64,000 nt of DNA from Elmis aenea. Its lineage: Eukaryota > Arthropoda > Insecta > Coleoptera > Elmidae. The notes beneath the pieces are model-generated. The model saw nothing but the letters and a program-made list of their open reading frames with translations. It did no database searches and was not told the DNA's origin. Each line of letters opens with the position of its first letter. The stretch's first letter is position 1. A program made the translations under genes and the position numbers. Shown here in pieces: positions 10,356-20,650 of this stretch. The stretch lies in assembly GCA_947652605.1 (NCBI GenBank), contig OX393582.1:8270544-8334543 (forward strand), in the 5' to 3' direction.

Positions 10356-10965
10356 TGGAAACCAAAATTTTTAATACAATAACTGAAATGGCTGAGGAGT
10401 ATTTAAAAAACTTTGTTCGTTAACATTTAACTGTTATTTTAATTTTAAAGTACGCCAAATGGTTTGAAACTACAAATAATTGTATGCGTATACGTTTTAA
10501 TCACACTCTACTAAATGTAAGATAAACCGAGAAACATTGTGCAATTTAAATAAAAACCTTCTCCTACTGTCCCTAATGGAAATATTAGTGCATATAAATT
10601 CTCTTTTGTTAAGATAATAAAATCTTTAGAAATATCTCCCCGTTTCGGACTCAATAAACCGAAAACGAAACCACTCGTAGCCATCTGGATGAAAGCGGTA
10701 AGCTGCGTTCATTTCTCTGCCGTTCAAAACGCACTTAATGAGTGCACTCGTCTAACCGCGCGATTAGAAAAGTGGATCACAAATTGTTAATAATTGAGGG
10801 AGTTTAAACCCCATGGCTTTGTTTAACCCACACTTTAACCCTCACAGCTTGTTTTATATAACTTCTCACAGTTTGCCTTTGATCGCACGCACGCTGTATT
10901 CGATCATCGGACTTATATGGGCTGGGACAATCTGTTTTGCTGTCGTTATTAGATGTTAAAGTTTA
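10356..10965. other. spacer between two piggyBac elements, with a GC-richer segment
   Basis: This 610-bp stretch separates the two TTAA sites. 10640-10950 is richer in G and C and appears unique. No gene is recognised. It is likely original host intron sequence. Confidence 0.4.
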
Positions 10966-11118
10966 TTAACCCTTTCGCTCCTGATTTAGTTTTTCCTATA
11001 TTTAAATAATTTTTTAATGGGAAACTAAAGTAGACCATATAATAAAACTAAAAATGTACTAAAACAAATTTATTGTTTTCAAATTTTTGAAAAAAATACA
11101 TGGGACTTTATGCCTTAA

Positions 11119-11183
11119 CAGTATTTTTTGTTGGGTCATATAATCCCAACAGTATTTTTTGTTGGGTCATATAATCCCAACAG
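11119..11183. repeat. 31-bp tandem repeat with ATAATCCC palindrome
   Basis: Two identical 31-bp units of CAGTATTTTTTGTTGGG plus TCATATAATCCCAA, followed by CAG. Each unit contains the inverted pair TTGGG...CCCAA. They lie in the left subterminal region of the second piggyBac and have relatives near its right end, as expected of transposase-binding sites. Confidence 0.85.
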
Positions 11184-11192
11184 TTTGCAAAT

Positions 11193-12040
11193 TCATGTAT
11201 GATAAGGTGTGAAACAATCAGCACACAAGGGTATATTACACATTTTGCATACATTTTGTACGTTTGTCCCTTTTTTTAGTTTACACCTCACACCTCTCAT
11301 GTGACTGGATACTCCTGGTATGGGCAAATGATCACCTATATTGCTAATCATTCTAGCCACTTGGTCCGGCGTCCAACTTGTTTCGTTTTTTTTTCTTTTT
11401 AGTCCTTGTCGACCGGTGTCAATTAGACATTCAGCTAACATAACAAGGTAGTTCAAAAATGATGTTTTCTTGTTTCTGGGATTTACTTCAGTGTAAAGAA
11501 TAAAAGAATTATAAACGCCATCATTAATAACTTGAACTTTTGAACAGGTTCTAGGAAAATATTTTTTCTTTTGTTTTTCTAAAATTTCAAGCCTTTCATT
11601 TGTACATTGAGCCACCTACATGAATAAGCTAGGTGGAAATACTTTTAGGAAACACTCTATTGCAGAGCTCCCCCGATTCAGTTTATCTGCAATTGTTGAA
11701 GTTTTTTTTTCTGGCAAAAATATTCTAGGATAAAAATTATTTGGTCCAACATCAGACCAGACAGACAGATCTGGCTCAGTATTCTGCGGAGGTGTGTCTC
11801 CACCACTTTTGTCTTCATTTGAAGATTCTCCAGTTTCGTCTTCAATTATTTCATTATATTCTACATTATTTTCCTAATTGTTGAGTTCCTCTTCTGAACT
11901 GTCCTCGTCCTGTTCATCTGATGAGAGAATGAAATCCTTATCTTTTTGACTGTCGTCACTATCATAGTCTGATATTTCACAAGATTTTCAACATAATACC
12001 GAAGTTCTTTTTCACTTAATTTGCGTCTTTTTGATTCCAT
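11193..12040 (-). pseudogene. piggyBac transposase lacking its catalytic core
   Basis: Reading leftward from an ATG at 12040-12038, the protein begins MESKRRKLSEKELRYY, followed by an Asp/Glu-rich stretch (after a frameshift) and a segment SVWSDVGPNNFYPRIFLPEKK. It then jumps directly to a C-terminal part (AQCTNERLEILEKQKKKYF ... LVMLAECLIDTG) and ends CKMCNIPLCADCFTPYHT, the cysteine-rich tail of the family. The region that should hold all three catalytic aspartates is missing, and the total is only ~850 nt where ~1.8 kb is expected. The element therefore cannot move by itself. The termini differ in sequence from the intact neighbour's subterminal palindromes, so that enzyme is not an obvious helper. 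Confidence 0.85.
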
Positions 12041-12432
12041 ACTGAAAACAAAGTGGACATTTGGAAGAATGTTGGCACCTGTTGGGATAATATTATCCCA
12101 TAAAAAAAATCCTGTTGGGATATATAATCCCATTCAAATTATATCACTAATTACTAATAAAAATAAATGAAATAGGAAGTCAAAACTATATTACTCACTT
12201 TTTTACATATCTTGTAAACAAGAATCGTTGGGAATAATTTTTATTATCACCAGAAATACACTCTAAACACACACTACTCTTTATAACCAGATTCGCACAT
12301 AGAATCTTTTAGCTTAGATTTTTAGTTGTTAAGACTACCACGACCTGTGAAATACATGGTATAAACTATAGACTACTAAAATATCCCATCCCAATGTAAT
12401 ATGAATGTATTTTTTCAAACATTGTTTGGGAT

Positions 12433-13395
12433 CAGAGCCGGATTTGCTTCGTTTACACCCCTAGGCAGAAAATATGACTACGCCCCAGTCAATGGCGTAT
12501 CGTCATCAGCGTGGACCCTTGTGCAAGTCTGTATATGGGGCCATAAAATATATATTTCTGAAAAAAAAAATTGCGATCTAAACTTTAAAAAAAAAACACC
12601 TAAATTTTGGGAAATAAATCCTAATGGGTCCCCAATAGTGGTGCAGGCATACCATCTGCGTCATAGGATGATACGCCACTGGCCCCCATAAAAAAATTTG
12701 TAAATTTTAAAAATAAAGTATTATTTAATGTCTGTGGTAAGCATACAACTGTAGTAATTTCTATTTCATCGATTGATTTTTCATGAGGATGTTTTGTTGC
12801 GATTCTGTTTGTTTTATTACAAAACTGTCCAATTTACCGCTTTTTGCGATTATGTCCCGTAATTTCTTTTTCTTTTCTTGTGCTATTTTTCTACACTGAA
12901 ATCTGAAATCCGCAATTTCTTTTGTGACCTGACATTCTTAGGCCTAGCACACACAGAGCGTTTTCTGTCGCGCGACTTCAGTCGGGCGTTTGTGAAGTAC
13001 TAGCAATTGCATGTACGCGTACACACATACGACGACCAAAGTCGCGCGACTATGTGTGAACGCGTACCTACATGCAATTGCTAGTACTCCAACAAACGCG
13101 CGACTCAAGTCGCGTGACAGAAAACGCTCTGTGTGTGTGAGGCCTAAAGGTGTATATCGCTTGCAACTGTGCTTTTACATGCGTCTGTTGTCAATATTGC
13201 CGGCCTATTCCTCAGCGGGAACGAATTTTCGAATGCAGCCGAAGTCGTGTACATGCTTGTATAGTTTACAAGTTTCCTGTACTCGACGTGTGAGCGCCGT
13301 CTCTAATTTTTATGATTTGTGGAAGAAAAAACGCCCCATTTTGTTCGACGCCCTAGGCAGTTGCCTAGTTTTGCCTGTATGTAAATCCGGCTATG
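12433..13395. mobile_element. hAT-like non-autonomous element nested in piggyBac
   Basis: Termini CAGAGCCGGATTTGC (12433) and the inverted CATAGCCGGATTTAC (ending 13395) match at 13 of 15 positions. The next block, with CCTAGGC, is also shared between the ends (CCCCTAGGCAG / GCCTAGGGC). The element is flanked by a perfect 8-bp direct repeat TTTGGGAT (12425-12432 and 13396-13403), the TSD size of hAT transposons. It has no transposase; the 96- and 153-codon frames inside are by-products. It split a palindrome of the host piggyBac. Confidence 0.88.
12938..13149. repeat. GC-rich hairpin MITE nested in the hAT-like element
   Basis: A ~210-bp near-perfect palindrome. The left arm starts TTAGGCCTAGCACACACAG; the right arm is its complement and ends CTGTGTGTGTGAGGCCTAA. 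Matching continues inward through GCGTTTTCTGTCGCGCGACT and the GTACTAGCAATTGCATGTACGCGT block, almost to the centre near 13045. It is richer in GC and CpG than its surroundings. TTA/TAA next to GGCC at the ends would suit a PIF/Harbinger-type element, but the flanks are not a clean direct repeat, so the family is left open. Confidence 0.8.
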
Positions 13396-13434
13396 TTTGG
13401 GATATATATATCCCGACAGGAGCGAAAGGGTTAA

Positions 13435-14395
13435 GTAAGGAAAGTTGTGCAGTGTTAGACTTATTAGAGTGATGCGATTTTATGGGTCATTTTAAGTATA
13501 AAATTCATGATCAAACAACAAACAAGGCATATTTTGAAATCGTTTGTTGTTAATTAATAGTAATAGTTGTAATTTAGATTCGACAAAATGGAGTGCGAGT
13601 TAGACAAAACATTTCTTTCTCCATTTTTCAAGGGTCCCATTGAAATATAGGAATATTGCAGCATTCTAGTCTAAACCCTTTTGTGATTTGGATTTTTTGC
13701 AAGATTAAAATTTTGCCTTGTTTAATTGACAAGTGTAATATAAAGTTTCTAGACTACATTTTTTTGTCCCATATTAAAAATTTAAAATAATATCACGGCT
13801 GCTTTGTCATACAACACCGATTGGGATACTACACTAACTAAATTTATTTTCAATCTTCTTTTACGAGTTAATTGCAAGACGGTTCATAACAATAATTGCT
13901 TTCAATTGTAATATCTATGAAATAAACATCCCACTTGAAACAATATCCGCTCAAATTATTATGAATCACTAAGATAATAAATATTTGTATTAGCCGGCGA
14001 TACAATTATGCGGTTATTAGAAATATTATTAATTTCGTGGGAAAGTTTATTAACAAACTGCCATGTTATTGAATATCTAAGGCTTGTACGTAATCTCTCA
14101 AAAACTAATAAGATAAATTTTGTTCGAGTTATAAAACCCAGTTGCAATTATCTGCGTTCAATTAATTGCAAACATTTTAATTAATTTTGTTACTTGTTTT
14201 TCAGCTGGGCTCTGTAAGAATGATACAGTTTTATTCATCTTCCGTTAACGAATTTTTCACCATAGCTTTGGTATCTCTAAAGAGTCTTATTAGTTTGAAA
14301 CATAATAAAGTTTTATTGCATTTTTACGGTACCTTAAGTGGTCGCCCCACTATGAGGCTTATTTAGGTATAATTTTAGCATTAATCCAGAAAGGA
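13435..14395. other. AT-rich non-coding stretch
   Basis: Nothing recognised. The sequence appears non-repetitive and runs up to the 3' end of an antisense LINE. Confidence 0.4.
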
Positions 14396-15370
14396 GGAAC
14401 TTACTTACTTAATCCATGACCCATCTACCCTCACGGGTGTAAGGCATTGGGGGAGTTTTCATTTTTCATATGTTGGAGTTTTCCATATCTTCCTCCATTC
14501 TCTCCTGTTTTAAGTCTTATTCCCTACGTCCTCCCACTTTATTCCTCTACTGTCCAGTGCTTGTTTTACTGCTTCTTGTCACCTCTTCCTTGGTCTGCCT
14601 CTCTATTTCTTTTTGTTACTTCTCGCTTCGAACACTTTTCTTGTTAACCTTATGTTGTCCATTCGTTTTACATGTCCCAACCATCGTAGTATTCCTTCTT
14701 CTATTTTATTTCTTATTGGTTTCCCATTTAAACTTTTTCTGTGTGTTGTATTTCTATTTTTGTCCAATTTGGTTTTATTTTCTATTTTTCTCAGGAATCG
14801 CATCTCGGTTGCTTCCAAAGCCTTTTTGTGTTTTTTTGTTGTGGTCCATGTCTCCGAGGCATATGTCAGCATAGGGGTGACTATTTTTTAATGTATTTCT
14901 ATTTTTATTTCTTTCGGGATTTCCTTTTTCCCCAAGAATGTGTTCTTAATGCTATTGAATAGTCTTCATCATTTTATTCTTCTTTCTCTGACTTCTTCAT
15001 CGATTTTTCCGCTTCTGTTATCATTAATTCTAAATATAGAAATTTTTGTACTTGTTTTAGATTTTCTCCATTCAGCACCATATAGTGTTGTTGTGTATTT
15101 CTTCATATAATCATTGTTTCCGTCTTCTTTTAGTTTACTTTCATACCAAATTTCTCAAGTGATGTTCCGAATATAACCAGATTTTCTTTTAGTGCTTTTT
15201 CATCCTTCGCAAATATTACCATGTCATCTGCATAACAAACTTCTGATACAGTTATTTTTTAATGTTTCCACTTCGTATTTTTTGATTTTCTTTTTCGCTT
15301 TTTTATGGCTTCATCCAGGACTAGTGTAAATAGTAATGCTTAAAATGCAGCCTTGTCTCACTCATAAAAT
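14396..15370 (-). pseudogene. RTE-like LINE 3' half, decayed
   Basis: On the minus strand the frame 14872-14603 reads LTYASETWTTTKKHKKALEA, TEMRFLRKI, RNTTHRKSLNG and ILRWLGHVKRMDNIRLTRKVFEA. This is the conserved C-terminal region of RTE-like reverse transcriptases (YGSE.W...K...L.A.EM.FLR...R..GHV.RM). Upstream, 15370-14880 holds more diverged pieces of the thumb and palm regions. The 3' end (+ strand 14396-14420) is a short TTAC repeat, in keeping with the microsatellite-like tails of this group. Multiple frameshifts; not active. Confidence 0.8.
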
Positions 15371-15593
15371 AAAGGAGAAACAATAGTCGGAAAATAACTT
15401 GTTGGGTGATGGAAAAAATACGTGTTATGACCAAACAGTACCCGAATTGCTCATATCTTTCCATATTTTATGAAGCAAGGGACACAAATAGTAATAACAT
15501 TTTCAGTTGTGAGTGTATTACCGTATTTCTAAATGTGAAAAATCAGTTCGTTCGAAGTAATTCAAGTTTTTCTACCCCAGCAATTTTTTTAAG

Positions 15594-16097
15594 ATTGAAG
15601 AACAACGCATCTGTGTGAAATTTTGTTTTAGACTTGGAAATACGGGGACAGAAATACATGAACTTTTGAAAATTGTCTTTGGAGAAGATGCTTCGAGACA
15701 TAACACGTGTTTAGTGTGGTTTCATCGCTTTAGAAAAAGGAAAAACTTTAATCAAAGTTATAAAATCTTTACTGCCAACGCAAAAGCTTCCAAAATTGGA
15801 CTGATTCGTTTCAACCGGCGTCTGGCTATTAGAGAGTTGGCAAAAGAACTAGAAATATCGTATGGGTTTTGCCGAGACATTTTGATCAATATTGTCCGAT
15901 GAATTATGTTTGAGAAGTTTGTTCCTTGTCTCCTGCCAGAAGACCAAGAAGAGTCTTAAGTCTTTCCTTTTAGTTAGACAGTATTTATCGAAAAACGAAG
16001 TTACCTGTATCTTTCACCCTCCATATTCATCCATTTGACCCTTTGTGAATTGTTTTTGTTTTCAAAACTTAAGAATTCCGTGTCCAAGACATTCTTC
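15594..16097 (+). pseudogene. mariner transposase remnant with internal deletion
   Basis: The frame from 15594 reads (I)EEQRICVKFCFRLGNTGTE, then IHELLKIVFGEDASRHNTCL and VWFHRFRKRKNF. This is the N-terminal helix-turn-helix (HTH_48) of mariner transposases, with ATG changed to ATT. The second helix-turn-helix follows (RLAIRELAKELEISYGFC), then MFEKFVPCLLPEDQEES. A large deletion joins this to the C-terminal catalytic segment HPPYS...LCELFLFSKLKNSV at about 16015-16085. In active mariners that segment is LAPCDFFLFPKLK, whose D is the third catalytic residue; here it reads E. The central part, including the first two catalytic aspartates, is absent. Confidence 0.85.
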
Positions 16098-16240
16098 GCC
16101 CACAATACTTCGTCTCCACAGTTCTTCGCCCACAATTCTTCGCCCACAATTCTTCGCCTACAATTCTTTGCCCACAATTATTCGCCTACACGATTCTTCG
16201 CCTACACAATTCTTCGCCGCCACAATTTTTCGCCGCATAC
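16086..16240. repeat. minisatellite-like array of an ACAATTCTTCGCC motif
   Basis: About nine imperfect copies of a 15-22 bp unit built on CACAATTCTTCGCC, with variable spacers (CCACAA, CTACAA, GCCACAA). Unit length varies, so it is not a simple slippage array. It begins in the last codons of the mariner remnant. No flanking inverted repeats were seen. Confidence 0.8.
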
Positions 16241-16313
16241 AAGCATATCACAAATTTTGTTTGTAAATGTGATTGTTTTTATTAATAACGTAATTTTTAC
16301 AGATTATTTTACA

Positions 16314-16361
16314 TTAGGTTAGGGTAGGGTAGGTTAGAATAGGTCAGGTTAGGTTAGGTTA
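16314..16361. repeat. short interstitial TTAGG-like tract
   Basis: TTAGGTTAGGG...AGGTTAGG-type sequence with about seven imperfect TTAGG units, ending AGGTTAGGTTAGGTT. TTAGG is the usual insect telomere unit, but short imperfect tracts are common inside chromosomes. Confidence 0.6.
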
Positions 16362-17799
16362 ATTTAATTTTTATTCATCCTATTATAACATAAACAAGAT
16401 TAAAAATCACAACATACGCTATTTATGTAGCAATTTTTAAACATAATATTCACTTATAATAGAAAAATAAACTACGGTTTGCCAGTAATTTAAAATTGAG
16501 CGTACATACGAATTCATTAAAAGTTTCTAAGTTAAATTTAATTCTTTATTGGTTGTTAAACTGATACACTTTTAGAGCTGTGAAGTAACAACTTCTGAAA
16601 ATGACAAAACTGCTATTTGCTAATCTCAATTCAGGTAGATAATTTTATTTTTCTGTTCCAACAAGTGTTTAGTTGCATAACGTATTGCCTGTACTACACA
16701 ATTTTTTTTTTTTGCATCGAGCCCCCAATAACAGATAAAGATGCGACGAACATTATCTCGACTTGTATAACATCGCTCCAGCAATTATCCAATCACAGCT
16801 ATCGATGGCCCTGAGTTTTCCTGCTTCGATAAACTTCTGGTTTTAATTCCGAGAAGCGATGCGCTATTTTTTATCGTTATTCTTTGGCATACTGATAATT
16901 CAGCTTTCAAGTGAATGTTTACTTAGCTGTCATACACAAGTTTTAGGTACATCTTGAGAAATAGATAAGAAGACGATCGGTATATGACATTATTTATTAT
17001 ACTTCTAATATGTTTAATCAAAACGTCATTTTACGGAGGCAGTGATAGCGCGATCAACGATAAAAGTATTTTTTTAAAATAACATTTTTAAGCAAATGTT
17101 TACAAAGTTGAATATCGTCACAGCGGTGAATTTATTGATTTGATATAGAATTCGCTGAAATTCGTGAAAATAGCTGTTTTTATCGGTTAACTACCTCGGC
17201 TTGTTATCAATACATATTGTTTCTTAGAAAAAAACTTTCCAAAATATTGGGTTCAGCTTGGATGTTAGGTTATTATCAATAACCCCTGGAGTTTTATGAA
17301 AACTATCAATAATTTACTTGCTCTGGCTATGTAACAGATACAGAAGCATTTTTTTTTTAAATTCCAAAGTTTTTAGTTCTAACATCTGAGAAATAAACTA
17401 ATGGCTGGTCTCTTATAGACCAGTTTTAATATTCAAGAACGCTACAAGCCTGGTTTAAAAAAAAAAAAAATCCAAAGCTGATAAGAAACAAATAACTGAC
17501 AAATGTTTAAGCAATTAATGTTAAGAACTCTATAAACTTCGTAGTTTTTAAAGGAAACCTTTATAACATAATATTTTTTAAAAGTCGCAGGAAGTTTCTA
17601 TAAAATAACGTTAGATAAACTTCTTTTCTATGATGAAATATATGACACCAGCGATAGCTTTTTTTGTAATCTTAACTACACAGTCTACTGTTTTTATTGA
17701 TTCTGACAGATCTTACAACCAAAAAGTAAACATACAAGTACATATATGTGAAGATTTTTAAGAAAAAAGAGTCTCAATATTATTTATTATATGTATTTC
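16362..17799. other. non-coding stretch
   Basis: No gene or paired element ends recognised. 16700-16900 is slightly richer in GC and looks unique. Confidence 0.4.
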
Positions 17800-18003
17800 A
17801 CAAAAAATGTGCAGTTTTTTGAGAACCGTTTTCAAAAATAATCCTGATAATTGTTTTTTATATTTACAACAATAACGGAGATGTGACACATTATAAATAT
17901 GACAAAAAAATACTTTTTTTTTCAATAACTCAAGATCCGGAAATGATAGAATATTTTTGAAAATTGTTCTGAGTTTGTCTCAAAAAACTGCACATTTTTG
18001 GTA
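17800..18003. repeat. short foldback with AAAATGTGCAGTTTTTTGAGA arms
   Basis: AAAAAATGTGCAGTTTTTTG at 17802-17821 is repeated in inverse as CAAAAAACTGCACATTTTTG at 17981-18000. The arms continue through TTTTCAAAAATA. Sequence downstream to an ACCCTGTATATTCC end near 18070 suggests it is the inner part of a larger CAGGGTG-type element whose left end is lost. Confidence 0.65.
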
Positions 18004-18269
18004 ACTTAACCGTTTCTCTATCTTCAATATTAAGCGAGATATCCATGTAATCCCATCGAATTTGGACTACCCTGTATATTCCAGCGTTATATACAAGGGG
18101 TAACTGTGTTTGGAAGCTGATGGTGGACAATTTGGACCTGTTAAAGTTTAAAATTTGTTTTTAAGATATTACCGTTTCATTTTGTTTGTTCTTATGTTTA
18201 CTAAAACTCCTTTACAGTATATTTTAGTTATTAGGTAAAATTCAACTGTTAAGATTTTTAAGAGTTTTG

Positions 18270-18434
18270 CAGGGCCACTGAGAGGGGGTGAAATTTGAGA
18301 TTTTTGCCACTGGCTCTGACGCGAAAGAGGCCCGACCCGTTTTATTAATAGTAGGTACTTTTTCCAAGCATTAAAAAAAAGGTGGACCGTTTTTTTAGGA
18401 AGGGGGCCCGCGCTACAAGACTGTTACGGGCCTG
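18270..18434. repeat. possible degraded hAT-like element
   Basis: It begins CAGGGCCACTG and ends ACGGGCCTG. The inner right part GGGGGCCCGCGCTAC resembles GGGGCCCCGCGCTACC in the hAT-like element at 51822. The expected 8-bp target duplication is not present (GAGTTTTG versus AATTGTCT), so the boundaries or the call may be wrong. Confidence 0.35.
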
Positions 18435-19378
18435 AATTGTCTCTTAGCGACCATTGTGTTTAATCTAGTTACATACAAAGATTGCTAAAATTTGGTGAAA
18501 AACAATAAACAAATTGAAGTTTATTTTCCTCAAAAATTTTCCTATGTAGGTACGTTAATTTTTCAAAGTATTATGGGATTTTTTATTAAATTCTTTATTT
18601 AAATAAATTTAAAAAAATACCTTTTTATTTAGAAAAAAAAAATTAACTTTTGCCGGTCATATATTCATCGTAAAAAAAAGTTTTAAAATCATTTTATAAT
18701 ATACTTCCTGCGATTTCGATTTACAAAAATTGAAGGTTTATAGGGGTTTCCACTTAAAATAACTCAGTTGTAAGGGTGCGGCAGTTAAACTGAAACACCA
18801 AGTATAATATTTTATGTATTGTTTGCTAAAAAAATGTTTATCGCTTCTGGTACCTTCATAAACAATACGCACCAACCAAATGATTATAGCATTATGAAAT
18901 TACCTGTATAGTTACAGGTATATAAGATATTAGGTTCACGATTAAAATAAAAATGCTTAAATCTTGTTTCCTAGTGGGCTATGTCTTTCGTAGTTTATTT
19001 ATTAATATTGTATTGCAACCAAACAGACTACCCAAAAGATTACATATCGAACGATTAGACTTAAGTATTAATAAATAGTATTAACAACTAGGTTTAAGTA
19101 ATTATTTAGAATAGAACAATTATAAATTACTCATAATTAAGACGGTAGTATAAAATGCATAAGCTATCGGGCGATGGCTTACACGTTATCGGTATGTTGA
19201 TACAAGATTTACTACAGGACAGATTGTATGTACTCTAGGTCTAGCTAGGGAATCAAAAAATATTTCATTCTCTGTTAAAGACACACCTTTAGGGTGCTAG
19301 ATTAGTTTGATTTAGTTGACCATCGGTATTATCATAAAATGAAGGGCCTGCAAAATTTTTTAAAAAAGGAAATATATA
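18435..19378. other. AT-rich non-coding stretch
   Basis: Nothing recognised between the possible hAT relic and the foldback element. Confidence 0.4.
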
Positions 19379-20141
19379 CAGGGTGGTCCATATTGAAGGA
19401 CCACTATTTGAATCTCGTAAACTGTAAGAGCTACAAATGTTTAAAGTAGACAAATTGTTCCCCTTTCTGAGACCTACTTAGTGATGCTTAAATGTTTTAA
19501 AAAAGTTCCATGGCTCGCTAAAAATTAAAATGGCAGACTCTATTCTTTAAAAACTCACTTATAATTGATGGTACAAACATTTTTTTAGGGAAAGTTAAAG
19601 ATCTTTTTACGCAATGTCCAAAGAAATCATTCATTTGTTCAATATTGTTTAAATTCTTAGATAAATTAAAAACTTGTATATTTTTTAATGGAAACCATAT
19701 ATGACCATATGTGACCTTACGATAGAGCATTTTTTCCCTCTTTTCAACAAGATGAGGTTTAATGTATTTATTTGGATATTTAGGCCCAAAACAAGTACAA
19801 TTCATCAAAAAGTCCATATGAAGCTATCGTGAAGTGCCGTGAATTTAAACAATATTGAAACAAATGAATGTTTTCATTCTACAGGGCGTAAAAAAATCTA
19901 CCTCTTTTTCCCCAAAATTACTTTTGTACCATCAAGCATAACCGAGTTGGTAACGATTTATAAAAAAATACCCATTTTGATTTTTGTATTATCTAGCGGG
20001 TCATGGAACTTTTCTAATCCGTTAGAGAAAGCATCACTGAATATGTCTCAAAAAGGGAAACAATTTGTCTAATTTAAACTTCTTTGTAGCTCTTACCGTT
20101 TACGAGATTCCAATAGTGGCCCTTCTATGTGGACTACCCTG
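19379..20141. repeat. foldback element with CAGGGTGGTCC ends
   Basis: The ends CAGGGTGGTCCATATTGAAG and CAGGGTAGTCCACATAGAAG (right, reverse complement) open ~110-bp arms that match well through AATCTCGTAAAC and GTAAGAGCTACAAA. More diverged matching continues inward (AGTGATGC, then the ATAATTGATGGTAC/GTACCATCAAGCATAA blocks). The 763-bp element is flanked by TATA on both sides. No protein is encoded. It belongs to the CAGGGTG superfamily of foldbacks that recurs at 51959 and 59277. Confidence 0.85.
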
Positions 20142-20159
20142 TATATACACGGATTTCTA

Positions 20160-20650
20160 CGGTAACATACTGTCTCTCCGTACCCAGTTTCCATTTCTTT
20201 TTGTCGTTACATATGTTCTCCTCTAAACCCCTATTTCTCATGGCATCTATATCTACTCTCCAGCTTCTTCTTGGTCGTCCTCTCTTCCTATTCTGGGTTT
20301 ATTCATTGTAACATTTTTCTTGTTAACCAAATTTCGCCCATCCTTTTAGTGTGTTCAAACCATGTTAGCTGTCTCATTTTTACCACATCTGCTTTAGTTA
20401 TATTGATATTCATGTTTTCTCATTCCTAACTCGGTCAAATATTGATGTTGTAAAACGTTTAAGCAGTCAATTTCAATAGCTAACAATTTCCTTTTATTTT
20501 TATTATTTAAATATATTTTTACAGGTTGTACAATACTTTTGTATAATTTTTTTTGTTTCTTTTTCAATATTTTTTCCCAATAATGAACAAACTTAAGGCC
20601 TAGATGCTTGCACAAGTCCATCCAAATTTTGATATTAAATGATATGTTCT
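20160..20650 (-). pseudogene. LINE 3' fragment, decayed
   Basis: The minus-strand frame 20621-20394 contains KKKQKKLYKSIVQPVKIYL and LLAIEIDCLNVLQHQY. These correspond to the Y.S.V..V..YG.E.W...K...LLA.E..FLR region of RTE-like reverse transcriptases. The remainder to 20160 resembles, in nucleotide composition and order, the 3' part of the copies at 14396 and 31481. Heavily decayed. Confidence 0.6.

Larger units (their letters stand above)
10970..13430 (-). mobile_element. internally deleted piggyBac element with nested insertions
   Basis: Perfect 14-bp terminal inverted repeats CCCTTTCGCTCCTG (10970-10983) and its reverse complement (13417-13430) are flanked on both sides by TTAA (10966-10969 and 13431-13434). 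The transposase remnant reads on the minus strand and lacks the catalytic core. Subterminal palindromes of the form TTGGGATATATAATCCCAA lie at both ends: two tandem copies near 11119-11183, others near 12078-12135, and one near the right end that is split by a hAT-like insertion. Without that insertion the element would be about 1.5 kb. Confidence 0.92.

Noticed and set aside
12401..12691. 96-codon open frame on +
   Set aside because: It starts in piggyBac sequence and continues through the hAT-like end; not a gene.
13011..13472. 153-codon open frame on +
   Set aside because: It runs through the hairpin MITE and the right ends of two transposons; no protein motif.
14470..14874. 134-codon open frame on +, rich in F, L and C
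   Set aside because: It is the complement of the LINE coding region on the minus strand, which carries the recognisable motifs.
16086..16240. CRISPR-like array
   Set aside because: Units are irregular, spacers are themselves repeats of the unit, and the genome is eukaryotic.
16314..16361. Telomere or telomere fusion
   Set aside because: Only about seven imperfect TTAGG units with no extended array; such tracts are common in insect chromosomes.
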